A stretch of 64,000 nt of DNA from DASYLJ01 sp964432595 (GTDB lineage: Bacteria; Desulfobacterota; Binatia; DP-6): positions 62,001-126,000 of the forward strand of contig CAYSOF010000008.1 in the NCBI GenBank assembly GCA_964432595.1, read 5' to 3'. A program made the translations under genes and the position numbers. Positions 16,072-24,200 of the stretch are shown piece after piece (position 1 is the first letter of the stretch; each line of letters opens with the position of its first letter). The notes under the pieces were generated by a model. The model was not told the origin of the DNA. It did not search any database and saw only the letters and a list, made by a program, of their open reading frames with translations.

Positions 16072-16206
16072 GGGGTCTGGGGCTGGCGGCCGGGGGTCGT
16101 CCCGGCTGCGCGCGGCGCTCGCACGGCACCCCCCACCCCTTTCCCCACAGCGCGTGCTCCCGACGCGCTCGCTCGGGACGACCCCCGGCCGCCAGCCCCA
16201 GACCCC
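16072..16206. repeat. Perfect 33-bp inverted repeat flanking a 69-bp loop
   Basis: The arms at 16072-16104 and 16174-16206 are exact reverse complements, with core CTGGGGCTGGCGGCCGGGGG. The element fills most of the 269-base gap between two divergent genes, so it is not a terminator for either. No transposase is inside. It could be a non-autonomous palindromic element or a very stable leader structure. Confidence 0.75.
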
Positions 16207-16298
16207 CCGACCGGCAATGCTCCCGCCAAGCGCTACGAGCTCGCTTTTGTGTTGCGCCTCCGGGAGTTGAACTGTAGAGCGCGGGCAGGAGGCGGCCC

Positions 16299-17138
16299 AT
16301 GATCAAGAGCATCCTGGTGGCGCTGGATGGGTCACAGCATGCCGACGACGCATTGGCGTATGCGCTGTCGCTGGCGGAGAAGCTGAAGGCGCGGCTGATC
16401 GGGCTGCACGTCGTCGACATCGTCTCCATCGAGGGGTCGTTCCTGCACGACGTCTCGGGGTCGCTCGGGTTCGAGCCGTATCTCGACTTCTCGTCGAAGA
16501 TGCGCGAGGCGCTCCAGGAGCGCGGGCGCGTCCTGCTCGACACGTTCACCCAGCGCTGCGCGGAGCGCGGCGTTCCCTGCGACACCGCCCTGCCCCTCGG
16601 CATCGTCGCGAACGAGATCTGCGATCAGGCACGCACTGCCGACCTGGTCGTCATCGGGCGCCGCGGCGTCAACGAACAGTTCTCGACGGGATTGCTCGGC
16701 GGGACGACCGAGTCCGTCACGCGCAAGTCGCCGAAGCCCGTCCTGGTGACGCCGCTCGGCGTGCGACAGATCGCGAAGCCCGTCCTCGCCTACGACGGCT
16801 CCCAGCGGGCGAGCGCCGCAATGCACATGGCCGCCGAGATCACGACCGCGCTCGGCCTGCCGCTGACGGTGATCCACGTCGGCCGCGAAGACGCCGAGGA
16901 CGGCGACCGCGTGCTCGAGGAGGCCCGGCGCTACCTGTCGTCGTACGAGCTCGCGGTGACCTGCAAGGTGCTGACGGGGCCGCCCCACCAGCGCATCGTC
17001 GACGTCCTGCGCGACGGCGGCTACGACCTGCTCTTCATCGGCGCCTACGGCCACTCGCGCATCATCGAGATGGTCCTCGGCAGCACGACGGAATACGTGC
17101 TCCGGAACGCCTCCACGCCGGTGTTCCTCACCCGGTAG
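16299..17138 (+). CDS. Tandem universal stress protein (two UspA domains)
   Basis: This 279-residue cytoplasmic protein is built from two UspA domains. Domain 1 (about 1-145) starts with SILVALDGSQHADDAL and ends in GRRGVNEQFSTGLLGGTTESV. Domain 2 (about 150-279) starts with KPVLAYDGSQRASAAM and ends with GAYGHSRIIEMVLGSTTEYV, which matches the ATP-binding pattern GxxGx9G(S/T). An ATP-binding stress protein is the expected role; no specific partner is visible. The start ATG has AGGAGG-like sequence 6-8 bases upstream. It converges with the PhaR gene, separated by only 8 bases. Confidence 0.9.
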   Translation: MIKSILVALDGSQHADDALAYALSLAEKLKARLIGLHVVDIVSIEGSFLHDVSGSLGFEPYLDFSSKMREALQERGRVLLDTFTQRCAERGVPCDTALPLGIVANEICDQARTADLVVIGRRGVNEQFSTGLLGGTTESVTRKSPKPVLVTPLGVRQIAKPVLAYDGSQRASAAMHMAAEITTALGLPLTVIHVGREDAEDGDRVLEEARRYLSSYELAVTCKVLTGPPHQRIVDVLRDGGYDLLFIGAYGHSRIIEMVLGSTTEYVLRNASTPVFLTR

Positions 17139-17146
17139 GGCGCGTA

Positions 17147-17701
17147 TCAGAGGCGGCCGTTGGTCGGGGGCGGGGCGTCGGTGGGCGACTGGTCGTCGCC
17201 GCCGGGACGCAGGCGCGCGATGCGTGCCTCGAGCATGCGGGCGGTGCGCTCGATGCGGCGCATCTCCTGCTGGAAGGTGGGGTGCTGCGTGACGCGCTCG
17301 ACCGAGCGCCGCACCACCTCGTCGACCATCTTCTGCATCTCGCCGAGACGGTCGCCGACCTGCGACAGCTCCTGCATGCGGCGGCCCGCGAGGCCGGGCG
17401 CGGTGCGGATGGCCTCGATGCCGCGGTCGACCGTGGCCGCGATGCCCTGCAGCGCGGCTTCGCCGTGCTGGATCAGGTCGCGCATCACGCGCAGCGACAG
17501 GAGACCGGTCTTCTTGCGCTCTTCCTCGAGGATGATCTGCGCGAACGTGACGGCGGTGAGGTCTTCACCACTTTCGTTCTCGAGGATCTTCACTTCCTCG
17601 CCGGCCTTCACCCAACGCGCGATTTCGTCGAGCGTCACGTAACGGCTCTCACTCGTGTCGTACAGCTTGCGGTTGCTGTACCTCTTCACGAGGCGCGTCA
17701 T
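17147..17701 (-). CDS. phaR: PhaR-type polyhydroxyalkanoate synthesis repressor
   Basis: This 184-residue regulator has the characteristic N-terminal domain (LVKRYSNRKLYDTSESRYVTLDE, IARWVKAGEEVKI) that binds DNA and PHA granules. A long helical region (about 85-165) rich in Met, Gln and Arg follows, then a Pro-rich tail. Start ATG 17701 removes an unsupported extension and begins directly with MTRLVKRY. No PHA synthase or phasin gene is in this window, so the target is elsewhere. The 117-base gap upstream holds two short perfect palindromes (17762-17781 and 17783-17798). Confidence 0.87.
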   Translation of the reverse strand: MTRLVKRYSNRKLYDTSESRYVTLDEIARWVKAGEEVKILENESGEDLTAVTFAQIILEEERKKTGLLSLRVMRDLIQHGEAALQGIAATVDRGIEAIRTAPGLAGRRMQELSQVGDRLGEMQKMVDEVVRRSVERVTQHPTFQQEMRRIERTARMLEARIARLRPGGDDQSPTDAPPPTNGRL

Positions 17702-17761
17702 GATGAATCCAGCTAGCACAGCGATCCGCAGCCGTAAACCGAAAACCCCTATGGTACGCCA

Positions 17762-17781
17762 GCCATGCAAACGTGCATGGC
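17762..17781. other. Short hairpin in the phaR upstream gap
   Basis: GCCATGCA-AACG-TGCATGGC is an exact 8-base stem with a 4-base loop. A 16-base palindrome CCTGCGCGCGCGCAGG follows at 17783-17798. Both lie downstream of pyrF and upstream of phaR on the minus strand. No T-run follows, so a regulatory site for phaR is as likely as a weak terminator for pyrF. Confidence 0.35.
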
Positions 17782-17818
17782 GCCTGCGCGCGCGCAGGTA
17801 TTTTCGCGCGTTGGCAGC

Positions 17819-18598
17819 CTATGCGGTGGGCATTCGCGCGGTACCCCTCGTGCGGGCGACGAGGAAGCCGCGGGCCATGTCGGCGACGATCTCGCGCGCG
17901 ACGGCCAGAGGGTCGGGGGCGTTCTGGATGGGACGTCCGATGACCAGGTAATCGGCGCCTGCGCGCATGGCGTCGCCCGGGGTCATGACGCGCTTCTGGT
18001 CGTCGCGCTCGGCCGTCGCCGGACGCACGCCCGGCGTGACGATCAGGAAGCCTCGGCCGCTGCCGCGACGGATGCGGGCGATCTCGAGCGGCGACGAGAC
18101 GACGCCGTCCATGCCGGCGCGGCGCGCGAGCCGCGCGAGCCGTGACACTTGGTGCTCGACGTCGTCGGGCACGCCGACGCGGCGCAGATCCGTCGTGCCC
18201 AGGCTGGTGAGCACGGTCACCGCGAGGATCTTCGGGCGGCGGATGCCCTCTCGCCGGCAGGCGCGCGCCACCTCGGCCTGCGTCTTCTCCATCATCTCGA
18301 AGCTGCCGGACGCGTGCAGGTCGAAGAAGCGGACGCCGAGCCGTGCCGCCTCCACCCCCGCCTTGGCGACCGTGTGCGGGATGTCGTGGAACTTGAGGTC
18401 GAGGAACACCTCGCGCTTGTGCCGGTGCACCATGCGCACGACCTCGGGCCCCGCGTGCAGGAAGAGCTGCTTGCCGATCTTGAAGACGCCGATCTCCGGC
18501 GCCAGCAGCTCCACGAGCCGTTCCGCCTCGGCGATGCGATCCACGTCGAGGGCGAAGATGAGGCGGTTGCGGATGCTGTCGGTCGTGCGCGGCGTCAC
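17819..18598 (-). CDS. pyrF: Orotidine 5'-phosphate decarboxylase
   Basis: This 259-residue enzyme converts OMP to UMP in pyrimidine synthesis. The catalytic sequence FLDLKFHDIPHTV contains the family's Asp-Lys-x-x-Asp pattern. LIFALDVD near the start, VLTSLGTTDL in the middle, and FLIVTPGVRP with DYLVIGRPI near the end complete the TIM barrel. The start GTG 18598 overlaps the proS stop (GTGA), so the two are coupled. The 60 or so residues upstream in the same frame are Gly/Arg-rich and fall inside proS, so they were excluded. Confidence 0.94.
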   Translation of the reverse strand: MTPRTTDSIRNRLIFALDVDRIAEAERLVELLAPEIGVFKIGKQLFLHAGPEVVRMVHRHKREVFLDLKFHDIPHTVAKAGVEAARLGVRFFDLHASGSFEMMEKTQAEVARACRREGIRRPKILAVTVLTSLGTTDLRRVGVPDDVEHQVSRLARLARRAGMDGVVSSPLEIARIRRGSGRGFLIVTPGVRPATAERDDQKRVMTPGDAMRAGADYLVIGRPIQNAPDPLAVAREIVADMARGFLVARTRGTARMPTA

Positions 18599-20304
18599 CG
18601 CGGGCCTACCATCTCCGCCACCTTGGCCGCCACCTCCGCCACCGGCACCTCGACGGCCTCGCTCGCGGAGCGCGCCTTCACCTCGACGCATCCCCGCTGG
18701 AGCGCCCGCGCGCCGACCGTCACCCGCACCGGCAGGCCGACCAGGTCCGCGTCTTTGAATTTCACCCCGGGCCGCTCCTCGCGATCGTCGAGCAGCGTGT
18801 CGACGCCCGCCGCCTCGAGCGCACCCGCGACGGCGTCGGCCGTCTCGCGCAGCGTCGTGTCGGTCATGCTCACCGGCACGACCAGCGCGCCGAACGGCGC
18901 CAGCGCCGCCGGCCACACGATGCCCGCGCCGTCGTGGTGCTGCTCGATCGCCGCCGCGACGGTGCGCGTGACGCCGATGCCGTAGCAGCCCATCTCGATC
19001 GGCCGCTCCTGGCCGTCGGACGCGCTGAACGTCGCGCCCATCGCCTTCGAGTACTTCGTGCCGAGGTAGAACACCTGCCCCACCTCGATGCCGCGATGGG
19101 CCGCGAAGACCCCCTCCTCGCAGCGCGGACAGCCGTCGCCCGCCGTCGCCTGCCGCAGGTCGGCGAAGGCGACGTCGGGGAAGTCGCGCGCCTGGTCGAC
19201 GTTGACGAGGTGCTCGTCCGCCCGATTCGCGCCGGTGACGGCACCGACGATGCCGCGCAGCGACGCGTCGGCGTAGATCTTCGTGCGCAGCCCGACGGGG
19301 CCTGCGAACCCGACCGGCGCACCGGTGATCTTGACGACCGTCGCCTCGTCGGCGAGCACGACGGGGTCGCCTCCGAGGGCCGCCTGGAGCTTCGTCTCCG
19401 AGGCCTCGTGATCGCCGCGCACGAGCACCGCGACCGCCGCGCCGCCGGCCGTCTGGTAGAGCAGCGTCTTGACGAAGCGGTCGGCCGGCAAGCCGAGGAA
19501 CGCGCCCACCTCGGCGATCGTGCGCTTGCCGGGCGTGGGCACGCGCTCCAGCGTGCCCGCGTTTCCCGCGCCCGGCGGCAGCGGCCGGACTTCGGCCTTC
19601 TCGACGTTCGCCGCGTAGCCGCAGCGCTCGCAGGAGACGATCGCGTCCTCGCCCGACTCCGCCAGCACCTGGAACTCGTGCGTCTGCGAGCCGCCGATGG
19701 CGCCGCCACCCGCCTCGACCGCGCGGAACGTCAGCCCGCAGCGCTCGAAGATGCGCGAGTAGCAGTCGTACATCACCTGGTACTCGCGCTGCGCGTCGGC
19801 GGCGTCGACGTGGAACGAGTACGCGTCCTTCATGATGAACTCGCGCCCGCGCATCAGCCCGAAGCGCGGCCGCACCTCGTCCCGGAACTTGACCTGGATC
19901 TGGTACAGGTTCTTCGGCAGGTCGCGGTACGACCGCACTTCGCGGCGGACCAGATCGGTGACGACCTCCTCGTGCGTCGGGCCGAAGCAGAAGTCGCGCT
20001 CGTAGCGGTCTTTGATGCGCAGCAGCTCCTTGCCGTAGACGTCCCAGCGCCCGCTCTCCTGCCAGAGCTCGCCCGGGATGACGGCGGGCATCAGGATCTC
20101 CTGCGCGCCCGCCTTGTCCATCTCCTCGCGGACGATGTTCTCGACGCGACGGACCGCGCGCAGCCCCATCGGCAAGAAGTCGTAGATGCCGCGCGCGACC
20201 TGGCGGATCATGCCCGCGCGGACCAGGAGCTTGTGGCTCACGACCTCGGCGTCGGCCGGGTCGTCGCGCAGGGTCGGGACCAGGAACGAGGAGAGACGTC
20301 TCAT
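18595..20304 (-). CDS. proS: Prolyl-tRNA synthetase, bacterial type with editing domain
   Basis: This 569-residue class II enzyme charges tRNA-Pro. Motif 1 (ARGIYDFLPMGLRAVRR), motif 2 (FRDEVRPRFGLMRGREFIMKDAYSF) and motif 3 (GCYGIGVTRTVAAAIEQ) are present. The YbaK-type editing insertion lies between residues about 225 and 385 (DRFVKTLLYQTAGG, ETKLQAALGGDPV). A CERCGYAAN element precedes it and CPRCEEG follows it. The C-terminal anticodon-binding domain carries DDREERPGVKFKDADLVGLP. The start overlaps the stop of the AhpD-like gene (ATGA), forming the order ahpD-like, proS, pyrF. Confidence 0.96.
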   Translation of the reverse strand: MRRLSSFLVPTLRDDPADAEVVSHKLLVRAGMIRQVARGIYDFLPMGLRAVRRVENIVREEMDKAGAQEILMPAVIPGELWQESGRWDVYGKELLRIKDRYERDFCFGPTHEEVVTDLVRREVRSYRDLPKNLYQIQVKFRDEVRPRFGLMRGREFIMKDAYSFHVDAADAQREYQVMYDCYSRIFERCGLTFRAVEAGGGAIGGSQTHEFQVLAESGEDAIVSCERCGYAANVEKAEVRPLPPGAGNAGTLERVPTPGKRTIAEVGAFLGLPADRFVKTLLYQTAGGAAVAVLVRGDHEASETKLQAALGGDPVVLADEATVVKITGAPVGFAGPVGLRTKIYADASLRGIVGAVTGANRADEHLVNVDQARDFPDVAFADLRQATAGDGCPRCEEGVFAAHRGIEVGQVFYLGTKYSKAMGATFSASDGQERPIEMGCYGIGVTRTVAAAIEQHHDGAGIVWPAALAPFGALVVPVSMTDTTLRETADAVAGALEAAGVDTLLDDREERPGVKFKDADLVGLPVRVTVGARALQRGCVEVKARSASEAVEVPVAEVAAKVAEMVGPR

Positions 20305-20642
20305 TTCGCGGCCGCCGCCTCGTGCTCGCCGAGACACTGCAGCGCGAGCCCGCCGTGGCTCCACGCCGCCCCCGACGCCATCGCCATGGCGACGAAGATC
20401 ACCTCGCCGATCTCCTGGTCCGTCGCGCCGACCTGCGTGCACTTCTTCACGTGGGCGTCGATGCACCAGGGGCACTGCGTGATGTGGGCGATCCCGAGCG
20501 CGATCAGCTCCTTCGTCTTCGACGGCAGCGCCCCCGGCGCAAAGGCCTTCTTGTCGAACTCGAGCCATGCCCGATACGGCTCGGGCGCCAGCTCGCGCAT
20601 GCGTTTGAAGACCGTCTTCACGTCGACGCCGTGGAACTGCAT
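20301..20642 (-). CDS. AhpD-like carboxymuconolactone decarboxylase family protein
   Basis: This 113-residue protein has the redox motif CPWCIDAH within TKELIALGIAHITQCPWCID, the AhpD/CMD signature, with the helix EIGEVIFVAMAMASG after it. Such proteins act in peroxide or disulfide chemistry. Start ATG 20642 has GGAGG 5-6 bases upstream. It is the first gene of the unit with proS and pyrF. A Cu/Zn superoxide dismutase gene is divergent about 100 bases away, so an oxidative-stress link is possible but not shown. Confidence 0.85.
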   Translation of the reverse strand: MQFHGVDVKTVFKRMRELAPEPYRAWLEFDKKAFAPGALPSKTKELIALGIAHITQCPWCIDAHVKKCTQVGATDQEIGEVIFVAMAMASGAAWSHGGLALQCLGEHEAAAAK

Positions 20643-20742
20643 GGGACCTCCTTTGCGGCCCTGTTCTCTACACCAGCCCGGCGCCGCTTGCACCGCACAC
20701 CGGGCGGCTTGTCGCGGATCCGCCAGTTGGTACGCTCCCGGC

Positions 20743-21279
20743 ATGACCCAACGACATGCCCTCGCCCTCGGACTCGCCACGCTCCTCTCCACCACCGCGC
20801 ACGCCGCCGAGCCCGCCGCGGCCGAGCCCCTCGTCGCGCTGCTCGCCCCCACCGAAGGCAACGCCGTCAAGGGCGTCGTCGTGTTCGAGTCGGCGGCCGG
20901 CGGCGTCAAGGTGACGGGCGTGGTCGGCGGCCTCGAGCCGGGATCGAAGCACGGGTTCCACGTGCACCAGTTCGGCGATTGCTCGGCGCCCGACGCGTCG
21001 AGCGCCGGCGATCACTACTCTCCGGCCAAGAGCGAGCACGGCGGCATCACGGCGCCCCGGCACGCCGGCGACCTCGGCAACATCGAGGCCGACGCCAAGG
21101 GCATCGCGGCCGTCGACGTGACGGTACCCAACGTGTCGACCACGGGCGGCACCGCGCCGCTCGTCGGCCGCGGGCTCATCGTGCACGCCAAGGCCGACGA
21201 CCTGAAGACGCAGCCGACCGGCGACTCGGGCGCACGCATCGCCTGCGGCGTGCTCGGCTTCAAGAAGCCGACGAAGTAG
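20743..21279 (+). CDS. sodC: Periplasmic Cu/Zn superoxide dismutase
   Basis: This 178-residue enzyme has a signal peptide (ALALGLATLLSTTAHA) and the fold's metal ligands: GFHVHQFGDC (two Cu His plus the disulfide Cys), GDHYSPAKSEHG, RHAGDLGNIEAD and LIVHAKADD. The second disulfide Cys is in GARIACGVLG. It removes superoxide in the periplasm. The 3' end overlaps the convergent carboxylase gene by 20 bases. All expected ligands appear intact. Confidence 0.93.
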   Translation: MTQRHALALGLATLLSTTAHAAEPAAAEPLVALLAPTEGNAVKGVVVFESAAGGVKVTGVVGGLEPGSKHGFHVHQFGDCSAPDASSAGDHYSPAKSEHGGITAPRHAGDLGNIEADAKGIAAVDVTVPNVSTTGGTAPLVGRGLIVHAKADDLKTQPTGDSGARIACGVLGFKKPTK

Positions 21280-24200
21280 CCCGCGCCAGCGTCTCGATCA
21301 GGTACGGCCGCATCGCCCGCGGCTCGACGATGTCGTCGAGCGAGCCGACGCTGCGCGCGCGCTCGACGGAGTGGATCGCGTCGAACTCGGCGGCCAGCGC
21401 GGCCTGCGCCGTCAGCACCGCCTCGGCCATCGCCTGCTCGACGGCCTCGCGCGCGGCGGGCGTCGGCCGCGCGCGCAGCGCCTCGCGGAGCACCTGTACC
21501 CGCGGGTCCTTGCCCGCCCGCACGCGTACCTCGCGCGTGAAGACGACGGCCGCCGCCGGTCCGCCGCCGATCACGGAGGCATACGATCCGGTCAGCGCCG
21601 CGGCGCGCATGCGCGGGTTCAGCGCCTTCGAGAACACGACGTACGCGCCGCCGTGATAGCGCGACACGACGAGGAAGCAGATCGGGCCGTCGAAGTTGAC
21701 GACGGCGCGCGCGATCTCGGCCCCGTACTCGAGCTGGAGCTTGCGCAGCGACTCGGCCGACCCGTCGAATCCCGACAGGTTCGCCAGGACGACGACGGGC
21801 CGCACGCCGCTCGCGGCGTTCATCGCCCGCGCCACCTTCTTCGACGACAGCGGGAAGAGCGTGCCGCCCGTCCACGACGACGGTCCGTCGTGCGGGCGAT
21901 ACCCCTCGCGCTCGACGCTCTGGCTCTCGATGCCGATGAGACACACCGCGCGGCCGCCGAGGTGGGCGTCCCACACGATGGCGGTCTCGGCGCCGACCCA
22001 GCCGCGCCAGCGCTCCAGGCTGCCGCCGTCCTGGTCGACGACGGCCTGCATCACCGCGCGCATCGCGAACGGCCGCTTGCGGCCCGGGTTGGTGCGGTCG
22101 TCGAACACCTCGCCGACGGTACGGAAGCCGTGGCCCAGCTCGGACGGGTACGGGAAGCCCGTGACGTCCCGCTCGGCGGGATCCGCCGTCGGGTGCGGCC
22201 GCGGGCCGGCCTCGCCGGGGACGACGTAGGCGTAGCGCTGGTGCTCGGCGAGGATCGCGAACGCCGCGCCGACGTCGCCCGCGTAGTACTGCGCCTCGCC
22301 GTTCGGCCCCATGACGCGCTCGAGGCCCCCGAGCGCCACCTCGTCCTCGGCGGACACGCTGCCCGACGCCTCGAGCGCGGCCCGGCCCGTCAGCACCATC
22401 GCCGCGCCGGGCGTCATCACGAGGACGCCGCGCGTGTGTCCCTGCATGGTCGCGAGCGCGTTCCAGTAGCTCTGCGCACCGACGTTGACGCCGTGGACGA
22501 CGACGTGGATCACCCCGCCGCGCTGCGTGAACGTCACGATGCGTCGCGCGACGCGCGCCGTCGCGTCGAGGTTCTCGGTCCCGCTGTCCATCGCGATGCG
22601 CGCGCCGGCGGAGATCGGGGCCCACTCGACGGGCAGTCGCTCGTGCTCCGCCAGGTCGATCGCCGCCTCCACCCGATCGCACTCCGGGGCGGCGAGCGCG
22701 CCCATGCCGCGCGTCGGATCGGACAGCACCAGCACGCGCCGCATGCCCTCCGGCACCTTCTCCGTGGGCGTCGAGACGATTCCGAACACGACGGCGCTCT
22801 TGTTGCCGCCGTACGGCCGATCGCCGACCGGCACCGCCCGCGGCCGCGGCTCGTCGGGCGCGAGGTCGTACTCGACGAACGATGCGCCGTCCTCTTCACG
22901 GGCGAGCATACGAACGATCTCGTACGGGTACAGCAGGCGACGACGGCGCGCCGCCACGACCTTGCGCTCGTAGGCCGACGCCGGCGCGAGCGGCGTCCGG
23001 ACGGGCGCGCGCGTGACGATGTCCATGCGCGCGCCGGTGACGTCGGAGATCGCGAGCTCGATCGGACCGGCGTCGCCAGGCTGCTTCATGCGCACGACGA
23101 CCCGCTCGAGCCCGAGGTGCCGCGTCGCGGGCGCGAGTCGCCGCGCGAGCCCCGCCACGTCGTCGGCGTCGAGCACGACCTCGTGCGAGACGAAGAGCGC
23201 GATGCGGTTCCACTGCAGGCGGCGGGCCGGGTCGCGCGCGCTGCGCACGGCGCGGACGATGCTGGTCGCGCGATGGAACGCGCGCTCGAACGCCGCCACT
23301 TGCGTGGCCATGCCGGCGTGCCGCCCGCGCACGTCGGCGAGCACGACGATGCGCTCGTCGTCGGCGATCTCGCGGCTGCGGGCCCAGAAGCAGTACACGT
23401 CGTCGGCGCCCGCGAGCCGTTCGAGATCGAAGGCGGCGAGCCGGCCGAGGTCGATGCGCTCGGCCACCTCGGGATGCAGCCCGTGCAGGTCGAGCACCGC
23501 GCCCGCACGCCACGTGGCGTACGTGTCGGCGGCGAGACTCCACACCGTGCAGCGATCGGCCGGCACGACGGACGCGAGATCGCCGGCGTCGCCGTCGGTG
23601 ACGAGCAGCTCCACGGCGTCGGCGCGATCGATCGCGTCGCGCAGGCGCGCCAGCGTGATCGCTGCGCGGGCGGCCGTCGACACGGACGCCACGACGCGGC
23701 GGCCGTCGCCGAGCGTCACCCGCTCGATGCGGACTCCGTCCAGCGTCGACGACGTGTGGCGGACGGCGCCGTCCGGCGCGTAGACGCGCAGCAGGTGCGC
23801 GAAGCACGCGATGCCGCGCCGCCGCGGATCCGGGTCGCCGAGCCAGGCCCCGACGCGGTCGAACGCGCGGCGCGGGGCCGCGGCCAGCTCGAGCAGCACG
23901 TCGTACGGCGGCACGCCGGTCGTCTCCTCGCCGAGCCACGGCGCGATGCGCTGCGCCGCCGCCTCCGCCTGACGGTCGAGCGCGGGACCGTCGAACACGA
24001 GGTCGGTCGCCTCGATCGCCGCGTCCGCCACCGCATCGGACACGAGGCCGCGCATCTCCGCGATGCGCCGGAGCGCGTCCGCGAGGCGCGCGTCGCCGTC
24101 GAGCGCCACGCCGTCGCGTGCCAGCGTCGTGAGGCAGCGGATCATCGCCAGCACGAGCGGCCCGCGCAGCGCCGCGGTCTGCTGCGTGGCGAGCAGGCGC

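Noticed and set aside
16072..16206. The inverted repeat as a transcription terminator
   Set aside because: It lies between divergent starts, not after a gene end, and has no T-run.
16599..16603. Extending Fur upstream to about 16603
   Set aside because: The extension would run through the 33-bp inverted repeat and the UspA start and has no Fur similarity.
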